A stretch of 64,000 nucleotides of DNA from positions 1-64,000 of the forward strand of contig CAOLHI010000079.1 of NCBI GenBank assembly GCA_948474755.1, given 5' to 3'. Under the pieces are notes generated by a model. The model made no database searches, was not told the origin of the DNA, and saw only the letters and a program-made list of their open reading frames with translations. The translations under genes and the position numbers were made by a program. The stretch comes from Ctenosaura bakeri. Lineage: Eukaryota > Chordata > Lepidosauria > Squamata > Iguanidae. Within the stretch, counting starts at the first letter, position 1. The number at the start of each line of letters is the position of its first letter. Of the stretch, positions 33,353-46,423 are shown piece after piece.

Positions 33353-34859
33353 TCCTGCCCTAAATTGAAGGGCAATTTTAGTTGTACAAACTTGCATAAT
33401 CTAGAATTAAAAAGAAGAAAAGTTTATTGTCCCACAAGCAAATTGGAAATTTTTAATAAAAGACATTTTTAAAGGAGTGCAAACACAGTACGTACAAGTA
33501 CCATTTTTGGAGCTAAAATCCAAACATTTTTAGATTCACTAGGCATAAATGGAGTGGGAAACATTACTGACCATGGTGCTGTATACCTTAACTTAGACTA
33601 AACTAAAAGTTCAGTGTTAGATATGATCAAAGTGAAAAAGGAAATTTTGAGGATTTCAGATCCCCTCCATTATTCTTTACAGCTCTAATTCTTTGCTGCT
33701 TTGTATTTTTTATATTTTCCCCCCTCAGTAAGAACAAGCAACTTTATGGGAGTTTTTGACAGATTTCTGCTAAGATACAAAAAAGACGGTACTTGCCATA
33801 GTAATTCTTGACAGAACATAATGTCTAATCGTGAGTTAAATGAAGCACCTTCTTTTAAAAATACAAACCTATGTGCTCGTGTACGGCTTTATGATGCAAG
33901 CAGAGATGATATTTAACATCTTCTAACTCAGCTTTCATTTATCTGTGAACTGAATGAAAGAGCATTTATCAGATAATTTCACTCCTTTGACAAATGGTTG
34001 ACTATAGAAAGCGGTGACTTAACCGGGACCCGTCTGGACTCCTGCCGCTTCCAGTGCTATTGAGCAGGGAATTGTAACATAAATTTTGGCCTCACTTTTA
34101 TGTAGAGGATTGATGAGTCTCATTTCATGAATGTTAATCAGCCCATTTGTGTTCAGGTATTAAGTTATTTCTTACATAACTGTCATTTAATACAGAGTGG
34201 ATTCGTTTGACCTTTGCCTGTCCCACTTCACTTCTGTCACAGTTTTTACCACAACACCTCATGCAGCTCTTTTCCACCCAGTGGTTAATACCTCTTGATT
34301 ATGGCTAAAGACAAAGACCTACATGAGCATATGCGGCCTTATCTGCAGTCATGAGAGTGTGATTAATGGCTTTAAGAATTTTAATTTGGTGTGGTTAACC
34401 ATTAAGACTCTCTTTTCTGAGGTGGCAAAGCCTGACAAATGACATTTTATACATTTGCAGACAGGGGAAGTGGTACTAGTGGTCTTGAAAATAGCCTCAT
34501 GTGCAGCTGGATGAAATCCTATAGTAATCTCAGAGAGTGCCCTTCACATGTGCATGCCCATAGAAGCCATCTATGATAGCAACCTCATGCCAGAGTCCCA
34601 AGGAAAATCCCTCACACACATATCCGTTCACTGTGCAAGTTCTCCTGTTCGCTTTAGGCAGCAGTATCATTGATCCAGTTTGAGGGCTTTAAACCTAAAG
34701 GCAGAGCATGGGATCCCCTTAAGTGAACAACTTACTTAGGCTTCTGTATGAAAGCAAGATTTAAAAAAAAATAAATAAAAGTCTTACTGGAGCCAACTCT
34801 TCCAAAGATGAAGAAATACCTGACTGGATCCTGATTAATCAGCCCTTGTTTTTAAACTA
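33353..34859. other. No gene; repeat-poor, possible conserved noncoding DNA
   Basis: No nameable repeat in 1.5 kb. The part 33940-34460 is rich in AT-type factor sites such as GTGTGATTAATGGCTTTAAG and TGGTTAACCATTAAGACTC. Conservation cannot be tested here. Confidence 0.4.
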
Positions 34860-35290
34860 CCCATTACCTTAAGTTCTCTAGGTGCAATATAGTCTGTTAA
34901 AATATAAAATACTGTAAAACACACGATAAAGCAATTATCAAGTAGAAAATGAAACCAAGATTAAAACAGCAGCAGAGAATAACATGTTCCACCATATGAA
35001 CCAAATTAAAAATTATTGGCATAATGAAAGTGTAAAGAAGTAAAAGTAAGTAAAAAAGTAGAAAGACTTAAAACAATTCCTGAAATGCCTGGGAGAATAA
35101 AAAGGCCTTCACTAAATGCTGAAAAGACTATAATGTTAGCACCAGGAAAGCCTCAACTATGGTTAAGATCCAGATGAAATCATGAATTAGTGTGCTAGGC
35201 TAAGCCCTGTCCTGAGATACTTGCAGTTCAGAGAGACCAGTAATGCTTGCATTTTAGTTTAGAGCCCAAGGGCTTCAAGAGGTAGGGAAG
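34860..35290 (-). mobile_element. Antisense L2-like 3' fragment
   Basis: GTCTGTTAAAATATAAAATA and AAAACAGCAGCAGAGAATAA, followed by GAAATGCCTGGGAGAATAAA and AAGGCCTTCACTAAATGC, match the general pattern of antisense squamate L2 3' ends. Heavily decayed and assigned with caution. Confidence 0.4.
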
Positions 35291-37659
35291 CAGCTTTGAA
35301 TACTATTAACTCATTGCAGCTATCAGGCTTAACTGTGATGATGGAGGTGTCATGTGGGCACTGGAAAGTGGGGCAGTGTTCCTGGTCTCCCTACCATCAG
35401 GCAAGCTGCTTTGTCCCACTTCTAGGTACCCACCCATTGACCTTGTCATCTGCATTGAATAAACCCATTTCTTTCCACACTAGCGTCCTAGTTGTGTGGT
35501 AGCTTAATTGCATGATGCGATTAATGCATGAAGGGGTCCCTGATTTGCAGCTAGTTCTTAACTACCAGTTAGTTATAGCTGTGAGTACAGAAAAGTAATC
35601 ACAGTTAAACAGTAAGCCTGCACAGGTCCAAAAAAATTAATGTGGTGATTTCTCTAGAAAGTGCCCTTTGCATTGGAAAAATAATGAATGATAATACAAA
35701 AATACGACCTAAATGCATCCACACACGCATGGACAAATGGTTGCAATTGTTGTTTTCCCTTGCTGAGTTGAGATGACAGGAGTTTTGCGTATTTTTCAGT
35801 GATTTTTCATACTTTGAGACTTTTTGTTAGAAAGTTCATTTCAAGCAAAAAAAAACTCTTCATGTAGAAAACTGTGTATTTTGTACAGATCATTTTTTCT
35901 GCCCAAAAATCTTTTTTTTTTCTACAAAAGCCCACATTTTTGGAACAAAAAGCCCAGCTTTCTTACCTTTCTCTCTCAAGATATGAAAAATTGCAGGCAT
36001 TTTCTACATTGCTAATCCTAGCTAGAGCAGATCTATTGAATCAGGTGCTATATGGTAAGTCAACACATAGGGAATTACGATTGACTGAATGGCTCTGTCT
36101 TAGTTGGGATTAGCAATTAGATTTAGGTCTAGTTGTCCTGCAATATACTTTCAAGGCACAATAGCATTTTCTAAATTATTATTTTTTTAAATTATTTGCT
36201 ATCACAGCTTGCCTCATTTTCCCCGTGAAAAGCTAATGCGTGCATTCATTGCAGAATTACTCTGAGTAATCCTTATATAAAGCTAGTTCTGGTACCCTCT
36301 GACATTCAACTCTATTAGCATGACGCAAGTGACACGTATAGCACAATGGGAATTGGAGAATGAGGCTGGAGGGCCTGATGGGAATGCAGTGATGCATTCC
36401 AGTCCAGTGTATTGTCATGCTTGTTAGTTTTACAAATTAAGCATGGTTTGGTTGGGAAATTGAACATAAGCCCGTGTTTAAGCATCAGAAAGTGATGCAA
36501 GATCCTTGTTAAGGCAAATCCACTGCATTCGTGGCCAAACTAGTAAATCATGCATTTACGGTAAATGAACGTCTTCATTTACTTCATTCTGATGCTGAGA
36601 ATGTAAAGCTTTGACGTCATACCTGCTTCCTTGAATGTATACGTTCACTATTTATGTGGTGACTTTATAGTCCCATAAACCCAAGTTCTTTGTAATTATT
36701 TGTCTTGGAAAGAGCAACCAGACACTGCAGTACTTGATGTTTGGCAACCCAGGTGCTTTTGGTTTGAGCTATATACCACAGATATCTTTAAACGTATGAG
36801 TTTGATTCAAGCTTCTGCAAAGCTGTCACGAGCTCAATGTGGCAAAGGGCAAGCTAGCGGCACGTGACCCTCATGACTTACAAAGTCAGCATCTGTTTTT
36901 GCTTTTGTCTGCTTGTCTGTTTGATTTCTGTACTACAGCCACAGAGCACTAGTTAGCTTGTGCGTCTTCCAGTAGACAAATTGGAGGACTTGGCATGAAA
37001 CGAGCATTAATGAACAAGTGGGAAAGGATGAATGCTGTGCGTACACTGACTTGTGTAATAGGGAGTTTATGAAACAGGATTGGGAAAATACACTGTAATT
37101 GGGCACATCCTGTACTTGGTGAATCACCCAGCTATAGTGTAATAAACATTGCTCCATTTAGGAGAGTTCATTCCCTTTCTGTCTCAAGTGTAACGAAACA
37201 CTTAGGGAAGAGGAATTTATTAAGAGCTCACCTACAAGCACGTGTCTTGTGCAGAGCGCTTGTGCTTTTTGCATCTCATGCATTTGGTTATTTCAAGATA
37301 CAGATTAAGGGTACGGGCAGCTATCCAATTGAGTGATTTAGGATATAGGCACTGATCCAATTGGGTGAGGTCTTCCTTATATGGCTCTTTATAAAAAGCC
37401 CAGCAGAATGTTCGTACTAGTTTAGCAGCTGATACCAATTGCTTTGATGTTGTCATTGAAAGCAGATAGATTTCTTTTTTGCAGTGTGCAAAAACATTAG
37501 GCATATTGCTGTAAAATATAATCCTAAATTGTTTTTGAAAAACATAACATCTGATTGCAATGGATTGAGTCAAATCAGAATTCCTTGTGTTACTTCTCAG
37601 ATCATTGGTTATCAAATAGGACCTTCACTATGGTCAAAGTAGAGCCACAGAAGATGCAT
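35291..37659. other. No gene; repeat-poor region
   Basis: No nameable repeat over 2.3 kb. 36540-36740 holds a consensus cAMP-response element TGACGTCA (36612-36619) within AT-rich sequence. Minus-strand ORFs up to 127 codons (37232-37615) show no domain. Confidence 0.4.
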
Positions 37660-37679
37660 GTGACTAATGATGTAGTCAT

Positions 37680-37925
37680 AGAGTATAATCGAGGCCTGCT
37701 CCCCATTGTTGGGAGCAGTGACGGGAGTGATGACCCCCCGCAAGGTCAGAACCATGGCAAGCAGAACAGGTTCTTGGAGGGGCGCAAAGTAAGAGCCAGG
37801 ACACAGGCTCCAGAGAGACAGTTCAAGGTCTTGGGAGTTCAGAGGGAGGTGTAGTCAGATCAAGGCTAAAGCTGAGCTCCAGAGAAGGCAGCAGAACGGG
37901 GCAGGGCCGGGCAAGGCCAGAGTCA
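37680..37925. repeat. GC-rich unassigned repeat-like block
   Basis: The block stands out from its AT-rich surroundings, with CTGCTCCCCATTGTTGGGAG forming a stem and GCAGGGCCGGGCAAGGCCAG near the right. It may be part of an LTR or a MITE. I cannot name it. Confidence 0.35.
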
Positions 37926-39376
37926 GGAACTAACTACTTTAAATCAGTGAAGCTACCAGTTAGTGGGGAAATTTTCTAGCAACTTATTTTTTTTAACTAA
38001 AGTGATTGGCTCAGGTTGGAATTTTAGCATTGACTTAATTTCAGGATTACATTATTAATTAAGTTATTAGTGCATCAAATAAGAGATACTGCTAAAGAGT
38101 GAAAAATTTTACATTTTGCAACTGATTCATTATGCAAAGCTTAGTTGTCTTAGATGTCTGTAAAACTGCTTCTTGAAATTTATTAGTCTCACATGGTTGA
38201 GGAATAACAATGTTTAGGTCAAAAGATCCAAACCTTATTTTATCATTATAGTATGATAGTAAAGTCCACAATTCAAGGCGTTTAAATGAATACGTAAAGG
38301 CAGTTTGAAAGGTGGTGATCTTTTCTGTGTGCAGATAATCTTCCTGTGTTCTGTCCAGACATTGTATAGGGGTTCCTCATTTGTTCTAGGAAACTGAATT
38401 CTTAAGATCTTCACCCTGGCAATTTTTCTGGGATCCAATTGGGAATCAGCAAGCTAAGCTAAGTGGGGGAGGATTTAAGGGGATACAAATATAAGGGAGA
38501 GAGAAAGCATGAGAAGGGGGCTGGGTGGGGTAGATCTGAAATGGGGTTTTAAAAAATAATGCATCTGTTTCTTTCTCTCCAAAGAGAAATTTCCCCTCAA
38601 TTTCCCCAATGTAAATATAATTGAATTAGATCTTTCAGCTTATCAGTGTTTATCTAAACACGCCAGCCCCCCCATTAATTTTGGAGGCAAAACACTGAAA
38701 GTCCTTTTTGTCTACTAAAATTTGTAGTTATTTATTTTTCAGGTTTCTAAGACAGCGTTGAAACTAGGGCTTCATAGACCTAGGTAAGCAGGGATTGGTA
38801 AGTAGAGGTCAGTTGAAAATTAGTATGGCCTACGTGGTAGTTTGCACTGCCGTGCTTAGTCAGCCAGGTTTCCAACAGAGGCAGAACATTCATTGCTGAC
38901 TGTCAGGCATTCCTATTCACTGTGCCTTGCACCATAGCAACATGAAAAGCACACAATTCAGTGGAACAACCCAGTGCTGCAGCTGATGGCTGCATTGGTG
39001 AGACCATAACTTAGAGCTAGAGTCACTGTGAATCAGGGAGCCATTTTACACCACTTTGGACCTATGGTGAGCTGTACTAGCCACTTGTGGCAAAATTGTA
39101 CCATTTGCTGCTTCTGCAGCTTTCCTGAAAAAACACAGAACACTAAAGTAAGTCACCTAATACTTGTGTGTCTGTCTAGTTCAGTCACTTACATGGGCTA
39201 AGGATCATGATCCCTTTGCTGGCATCTCTTCTCCCTTGCACTTGAATGTGGGATGTGGACTGAGAACTCTATGGAGATAGCATCATGCTCAGACACTCAG
39301 ATTTAAAAAAAATCATTCCTCTAAAAAAGGTAGGAATGCAGGAATGATTCTTCTTTTTGTATGTCTCAAGCTGCTC
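37926..39376. other. No gene or repeat recognised
   Basis: AT-rich, with a C run near 38667. Nothing nameable up to the L1 target duplication. Confidence 0.4.
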
Positions 39377-40019
39377 AGAATTAAATTAGTGGTGTTTATG
39401 TACTTTAACAATGTCAATTAAGCTTACGTATTTGAATGATATATTGTCATTAATATAACATTGTGATATTGCTAAGGGCCGATGGGGGTTGAACAGGACA
39501 CAGGTATAAGTGGGAAACAAGATAATTTTTATACAGTGAAATCCAGGGCAAGAAGATGAGTGAATGTAGCAATGATAATAGCTCAGACTGCCAGATATAC
39601 ACTGTCAGATGTACTTTAGAGATTTTGAGAGTTCATGTCATAAATGATGGAGGATTTAAAAAGAAGAGAAGAAATAAGAATAGACAAATTTGATGATTAG
39701 AGAGAAGCAGAATGGCTAAAAACGGATAATAACTGGGAACCGTCAAGTGAAAATGACTGAATTATGATGGTGGAAATGTCAGGGGGATAACAGTATCATA
39801 ACATGGAATGGGAGAGGGAAAAGGATGTTCAAACATTAGCGATAACACTGTATTGTGATACATAAATGTAATAAGTGGAGTGAATTTTGAGAAATGAAGT
39901 CCAGATCAGAGTGGAAGATCAGAAATAATTCATGTAAAACTACAGATTAAATAACTTTTTTTTATTTTGTGAAACTTAATAAAATTATTATAAAAAAAAG
40001 AATTAAATTAGTGGTGTTT
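39377..40019 (+). mobile_element. 5'-truncated L1 insertion with perfect 21-bp duplication
   Basis: Positions 39377-39397 and 39999-40019 are identical over 21 bases (beginning AGAATTAAATTAG). The enclosed 601 bp end in GTGAAACTTAATAAAATTAT and a short A run, an L1-like 3' end also seen in the antisense copy at 17351-17599. It contains only 3' UTR-like sequence and no ORF. The undecayed duplication suggests this is one of the younger insertions in the window. Confidence 0.88.
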
Positions 40020-41929
40020 GGAAAGCAAGCATGCGTGCCTTTCATTTGAACAAAAGTTTTAGTCCTGGGACAGACCTGAGCTGGTCCATAGACACGTCCC
40101 AGTAAATACCTGAGCATCAGAATGTAGACAACACAGCCAGTTTGCCAGGAGCTACACAGCTCCAGGGATGGTGCCAGCATCCATACTGTTGGTACAAGCC
40201 TTAGTTTTCTTCCTACCATGTCAAAGTGGCAACAGTGCAGGGTCCTTAGAAAAAAGCTCTGAGGAGGGCGTTCAGCAAACAGTGAGTCTCATTTTCTGAG
40301 AGGCTGTAATCTCCATGTATTTAAATTTCAAAAATAAGCGATGTAAAGCATCAGGCACAAGCAAAATGGTTGAACTTTTACTTATCCTGCAAATCAAGGT
40401 TACAGCACTTTTCTTCTTTGGCTGGTTCAAATAAGATCTATACCTTGTTGCTTCCATTGGACTTGCAACTTTTCCCAATACAGTGCTTTCCAGATGTGCT
40501 GGCTAGGGATGATAGGTGCTGCAGTCTAATACACACAGAAGGTGTCCTGCTGGAGAAGACTGCATGGGAAACTTTCCTTCTTTTTTCCTATAACCCAGTA
40601 ATTATAGCCACTGTTTCAGTTGTACTGCCAGAATCTCAAATACAACAAGATAGCTTCTGTTTTGATGAGGGGCAGATGAATCTATCAAGCATATTTTTTC
40701 TCTTTTTGCCATTTTTTCCACAGTTAGGTTCTATCTGCCTCATTTTTGCCATCAGCTTGTGGGTTTTTCAAACTATGCATGAAGATTTATGCATATTTTT
40801 GTGTGTGTTTCTCAAAATGTATTTATTTTTATACACACTTTTCAAAAAGTACACATTTTTTGCAAACAGTTTCCCTTAAGAAACAATGTTGTATACATTT
40901 TTCTCTGTGAAGCATATTTTGGGTGCATTTTGAAATGGATAAACTTTAATTACAAGTTGTGGGAAAGTGTGAATATCTATATATAGATGTGTCCTGGTTC
41001 ATGTATGGGTTCAAGTAGTACAAATTGGGCAAGTTTACAACAGGTGGACGTAACTAATTTTTCACCCATCCCTTTCCTAAATTTTTGTATTCTGATGTAT
41101 GTAGCCTTTAATGTAATTTACGTGCATTCTTGAAAATATCCAAAGTTTTTCTGAAGTGAAAGGTGTTGATAACAAAGAGGCATGGAAGTTTCATGTGTGA
41201 ATTCAGACAGTGTTTTTACAGAAGCAAGGCAAAGTCCTCTTGGAACAATAGCACAAATTACAGTACAGTCTTCTCATACTCAATGCATGGATACATTTGA
41301 ACGACCTCTTAATATCCAAACACAGCTGTGACAAAGAAAATGGATGCAGAGTAGTACTGACACTCGTGTATTTTATTAATGTAAATATGGTGCAATTAAT
41401 CTCATGCCCATATGGCAGGTGGTGTTTTCATTAAGAAGTGAATAATCTATGCTATAGGGTGTAGGGAAGGCAGGGTAGAGAGGAGATTCAGGTCATCAGC
41501 TTCAAGTTCTACATAAACAGAAACAGAGAATGGACCCTTTCTTCTTTCCATAACCTCAAGAGATCTGCAGCTTTTCTTGCTGAGGTTTCTGTCTTTAAAC
41601 TTCTGGGCTATTTTCATCTACTTGAATTAAACAGTTCTTTCAGAAACACCACTTGTTGTTCTTTTAATGTGTGATAGTGAATTGAAAAAAGTGTATCTGT
41701 ATATGAGAAGAAATATGTCATGTAGCTGAAAAGCCATAACTCAAATTCTGAACAATGTAACTGTAAGGAGTCTTTTAAGATACCTGGGATTGCTACTTTT
41801 GGGGCTTATATGCTTCTGACATTTTTGTTTTAAACACTAGAAGTGACTACTACTACCATATACTAAGTTTAATTAGCGTAGTGCCCTAATTGAGGGTTTA
41901 CTGGCATATATGTTGGGGTTTTTTGTTCA
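40020..41929. other. No gene; small MITE scrap
   Basis: A decayed palindromic MITE lies at about 40475-40545 (CCAGATGTGCTGGCTAGGGA). The 169-codon ORF at 40370-40879 crosses it and is hydrophobic low-complexity in its second half, so I treat it as chance. 40800-41080 has repeated ACACTTTTCAAAAAGTACAC-like words of unknown origin. Confidence 0.35.
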
Positions 41930-42115
41930 TTGAATTTATATTCGACCTTATTTTAAGTATGGGATCCAAAGATGCTTGCAGTAGAAGTTATAACAATGGG
42001 GAATGTAAAAGTTAAAAAGTAATTAAATCACCATATTAAAAGCACTAATCTAAAATAGCTTAAAGGGCAGTTAAAATATTATAGCAATGGTTAAAATATA
42101 GTACACACCCAATTA
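41930..42115 (-). mobile_element. Antisense L2-like LINE tail
   Basis: TTCATTGAATTTATATTCGA and GGGATCCAAAGATGCTTGCA are followed by an A-rich TTAAAA-repeated tract. This resembles 'tatttatatcccaccttt ... gggacccaaagcagcttaca', the antisense 3' end of squamate L2. Confidence 0.5.
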
Positions 42116-43809
42116 ACAGAGTTGCTGTGATGATCACTCAAATGTTGAGTGAGTTCTCACCTGTCTGACTTTTTGAAATACCACTGTGCATTCTCATATA
42201 AAGGTTTCCAGTGTCCACATAGAAAGAAAGAAACCCTTTTCTCTTTTTTTGTGGTAACACAGAAGTTGGCAGGAGTGTTGGTCTGGGATGGATAGATACA
42301 CATGTTCTGGCCTAGTTCCATGAGTGTCTCTGTGGGGATAAGGTTTTGAGAAGACCTATCTGGTCATCCAGCTGGGAGGATGTGTTTTCATGGATGAAGA
42401 TTGCTACAATTTTTAAAAAGGTGAAAATTTCATGTAATGTAGCAATTTCTGGAGCAGAATGTTTTGTTTTTCTTTTAATGTTTGTGGCAAAGGCAGTTGA
42501 TGTATCAATAGATAGAGTTCTTGCAATTAATTCTCACTGTTTTCTTAATCTTTCAGAGCAAGCTGGTTGGATAGAAAAAGGCTTGGATTCTCACTGTAAG
42601 GGTACATTAAACCACTAGAAGGAACACAACCATAACTGATCAAGAACATAAGGATGTTTCTGACATGTTGACTAAAAACTAGAGAGGAGTTTTATTTGCT
42701 GCCTTAAGTCCCTCAGGGTTATATTCATAGGTGACTTAATGACTTTGGGCACGTCCTATCTCAGAGATAAGCAGACATAATTCATAGCAATTAGGTCATT
42801 CATCCTTTGAGATAGCAAGCAACCACAGGCCATAGAGAACAGGAGATAAAGATACTATACATCAGCTAGTTCAAGGTTTTGAACTTCTCTGTCTCCTGCC
42901 CTAACCTAACCATCATTTGAAGTTTGATTATTCGGCTATTTGCATTTTTCTGAGGAAAATGCTTTAACAGCAGGCAGTTTTAAGTGAGTGCATTACTGAT
43001 TTTCCTTGGGATTTCTCCAGGTAATTTGTCTGAGAGATGTGCATTTGTGTCTGTTACATAAAGCAACTGAACATTATTATTATGTACTAACTGCAGGTGA
43101 TCTGTGGTACAGAGAACCTAATTGTGGGGAAAGGGGATTATGCTAACTTCAGCAAGACTGTAAAGAACATGAGGGTTAATAGCAGCACACACAGGTTCTT
43201 CTTTTTGTTCATTTGCCAGATTGTTCTTCTGTTGACTCTCTGTTTTGCCTCTTGTTTGTCTCTTCCTTTGTCTACCCACTAGTTTGAAGTGAGTACATAT
43301 TGTGGTTACCCCCCAATGAGTTGCAGAAATTGGCAAAAGTCAGTGAAAATTTATAGCTCAAGACCATATTCCTAGGGAATCTTGATGAAATGGACACAAG
43401 TGAAGCAAGTTGTTTGTTTTCTCTTTCTCTGTTTTGCTCTCTCATTCTCTGTCTTCCTCTCTCTCTTTTTTTTCTATCTACCAAAGATAACATGTGAAAC
43501 TCACCTCTGACACACAGTTCACTTTTAAAGCTTCCACATGAAAAGTATCCATTAAGTGACAGGCACCTGGCATCTTCAATTGAGAATTGAACCTGCATGT
43601 TTAACTGGGTGGGTTTCCCTGCAGTAAACATGGAAATGGCTTGTGGAAACAGGTAACAGCATAAAATGTGATGTGAACTAAACATCATTTTAAAAATTTT
43701 ATTCCCATAAATAAATTGGTCCAGTAAGATACATGGTCTTATGATCCCAACCTGTTTTGCACTTTCTCATTGTGCCTCTGTTGACTCTTTACCCTTCGTT
43801 TAGAGAACA
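42116..43809. other. No gene; CT-rich tract
   Basis: CT-rich low complexity at about 43418-43475. The minus-strand ORF of 138 codons across it is low-complexity (Arg/Glu-rich) and spurious. Nothing else nameable. Confidence 0.4.
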
Positions 43810-44960
43810 TGGTGGTAAGGGTGATGCCTTCTCAGCTCCCAATGGTTTTGGAGGAAACCAATTCTTTGGAATCATTAGATTTGGGATTCTCAGCAGGTTT
43901 TCAAATGGAGATAATTGTAGTCATCTTGCTGGGTGACTTCTCCCATGGAGTGAGTGGAGGGAATATTAGTCCTGTTAAACCTCCTTACAGAATTTGATAC
44001 CACTGTCCATGATATCCTCCTGCACCATCTGCAGCAATTCCTTTGGTAGAATTTGTTGGGATCAGAAGGAATAGTTGTAATAAGTGTTACAGTTGTTCCA
44101 GGTCTTCTTTGTTATTATTCCTAGAAAATAGTATTCATGTCCTCTAGCTTGTACAGTGCATTAGGGTTCATCTTAGCCCCAATAATCTTCAAATATCCAT
44201 ATGAACCCACTAGGGGAAGCCATCCGGACATCTATACTGTGTTGCTGTAACTAAACTGATGACACACAAGTGTACCTCTCATTTTTACTTATGAATCCCA
44301 AGAAAGTTTTGCTTAGATTCAGTTTTGGGATATATAAAGGAGAACAAGCTGAAAGTTAATCCAGATGAGGTGAATGTACGTTGGGCCAGGAGGTCAGTCA
44401 TCTGAATAGGGAAGTTAATCTGGTTCTGAATGGAGTTACAGTCCACTAGAGCAAAAGTATGCAGTCTGATGCTCAGAGTTCAGAGAAGGGAAGAAGTGGC
44501 GGTAGTGTTCTGGCATGTCTTTAACCAGCTCAACTTGTAATGGATCTTGTCTGGAGTGGCAGGGCCTAACCTCATTTATATGTTGTCTCCAAATTATATT
44601 TCTACACCGTGCTATATGCTCGGCAGCCTCTGAAGATAGTTTTTAAACATTTGCACTGCTGTGTGGGTGCTAGTGGGAGACAGAAAATTTGAATATGTAA
44701 CATTACTTTTCAACTGGTTACCAATATGTTTTTAGACCCAGTTCAAAGTTGCTGGCATTCCTTCAGACTCTAAAACGGCACTTCTCAACCTGGTATCTCC
44801 AGATGTATTAGACTTTAGCTCGTATTGTCCCTGGTCAGGTAATTGTAGTTCAGTGCCTCTGGAGAGTTCCAGTTTAGGTAACACTACCCTAAACAGTTTG
44901 AAACTAGGTTACATTAATGACCACCTAAATCCTTATGCCATTCCCTGTGATCTTCATCAG
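43810..44960 (+). mobile_element. L2-type LINE reverse-transcriptase remnant
   Basis: Plus-strand translation in shifting frames gives EFDTTVHDILLHHLQQF (L2 block 'AFDTVDHDILLHRL'), then DDTQVYLSF (44258-44284, the metal-binding ADDTQ block with its first Ala lost). VNPDEVNVRWA follows (usual 'LNPDKTEVLW'), then a late LVTNMFLDPVQSCW. Many stops and indels make it an old dead copy. A MITE interrupts it at 44785-44890. Confidence 0.75.
44785..44890. mobile_element. Palindromic MITE nested in L2
   Basis: CAACCTGGTATCTCCAGATG and TATTAGACTTTAGC are mirrored by TTGTAGTTCAGTGCCTCTGG and AGAGTTCC. It belongs to the 5225-5345 family and lies within the L2 remnant. Confidence 0.5.
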
Positions 44961-45059
44961 ATCTTCTACTCATTTGCCCATTGGTGGAATTGAGTAGGTT
45001 GTTGAACACACAAGACAGTACCTTCACAGTAGATGAATTCTCTCCTGGGTAACATTTAT

Positions 45060-45175
45060 GTATGTGTGTTCGTATGTAGAGTATTTATACGCCACTCTTC
45101 AGCCTTGAAGTTTCTTAGAGCAGTTTACAAATTGTTAATTTAACAATCCCCTGTCCTCAGATTTACAATTTAAAG
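45060..45175 (-). mobile_element. Antisense L2-like tail
   Basis: AGAGTATTTATACGCCACTC and TTCTTAGAGCAGTTTACAA recall the antisense L2 3' end 'tatttataccccactctt ... aaagcagcttacaa'. It sits immediately downstream of, but in opposite orientation to, the L2 remnant. Confidence 0.45.
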
Positions 45176-45451
45176 AAGACATGGCACACAGGGAAAAGAG
45201 AATGGCAATATGGGAGAGGATTAAGTCCAGCAGATACTATTTGATTGCTTAAACTGTAGTTTTCAAGAAAGCCTTAAAATTTGCATTTTTATTATTACTT
45301 ATCTATAAGTGAATTTGGGATTCTAAAGCAACTTTTGTCATGCATCTGTTTAGCTGTGCCCACTTTATGGTTATATATGATACCTAGTATCCCAGCAGCT
45401 TACTTTTCATGTTAGAACACATTGCACAGTTCAAAAGCATAGTGTTCTTCA

Positions 45452-45565
45452 CAGTGCAATCCTATACAGTTTTATACAATGCACTATACTATATTATATT
45501 AGAAGTACTTCCTATTGAATTCACTGGGACTTAATTCCAAGTAAGTATGTATAGAATAGAAATCT
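45452..45565. mobile_element. MITE-like palindromic repeat
   Basis: CAGTGCAATCCTATACAGTT at the left and AAGTATGTATAGAATAG at the right are roughly complementary. The middle has CCTATTGAATTCACTGGGAC and TTAATTCCAAGTAAG. This is a familiar squamate pattern ('tgcaatcctatacatg ... attcaatgggacttactcc'). Confidence 0.55.
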
Positions 45566-46423
45566 GAGTGAAATAAATATTAGCACTACACACTTTCACA
45601 CAGATACCTCTTCATTGTTCTCTTGCACTCAAAAAGTACAATTCATAAACGGGATTTTACCTTGCACAAAAGTACTGAAGTGGAAGACTCAGTGGGGTTT
45701 TGAGATGACTAAACCATAGTGAAGCATTTTTATCTCGCTTGCCTGCATACAAAAGGAAAGAATGAATAAAGCTTGGGCATTGCTGTGGAGGAGAAGCCCA
45801 TGTTCTCTGTGGTAAGCTTTGCAAATTGTGGTGTGGTTTTAGTATGTGACAGGTGAGACATTCTGTGATGATGAGGGTTTTTTTCCCTTCCTTTAATTGC
45901 TTGGATTATTTTTGGTTTGACTCAGCAGTTCTGAAGCGTACAAACTGTGCTACCATATCCAAACACAAAGAAGAGAAGTTAAAATGATGAAGATGATAAA
46001 AGCAAGTATCCTGTCTTCTCAAAGGGGGATTAGCAGGAGGTAGAAATGCTGTCCTTCTTAGATTTTGTTTGTTTGTTTGATAAACCAAGGCCTTCTGTCT
46101 GCACAATCTATTCTGAAATCTTTAAAGCCCTCTCCACTCATTTCCTGAAGAAGGAAGATAGAAAAAATATTGCCAAGTCAGAAACAAATGAAAATATTTT
46201 GTGCAGCACTCACCATTAACGAAGAAGAAGAAGAAGAATTTGAAAAGAAGACAAGAAGGGACGTTCCACGTGTTTTGGATAACAGCTCCCATAATGCCTG
46301 GTATTTAGCAATACTGGCTTGAAGTTTTCATCCAAAAAAAAAAATATAGCAGGCTGGCAACTTGTTACTAGTACGGTCAAATGTAATTAGCAGTCAGTTC
46401 TACAGGTATTCAAAGTAAAAATA
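45566..46423. other. No gene; GAA tract and MITE scrap
   Basis: (GAA)n-like purine tract at about 46218-46238. A decayed MITE fragment at 46258-46325 contains TGTTTTGGATAACAGCTCCC and ATAATGCC. Nothing else nameable. Confidence 0.4.

Noticed and set aside
40370..40879. 169-codon plus-strand ORF
   Set aside because: It crosses a MITE scrap and an AT-rich tract giving Phe/Leu-rich low complexity. No family or signal sequence is recognisable.
42859..43688. Arg/Glu-rich minus-strand ORF around 43272-43688
   Set aside because: It arises from the CT-rich low-complexity tract at 43418-43475, not from a conserved protein.
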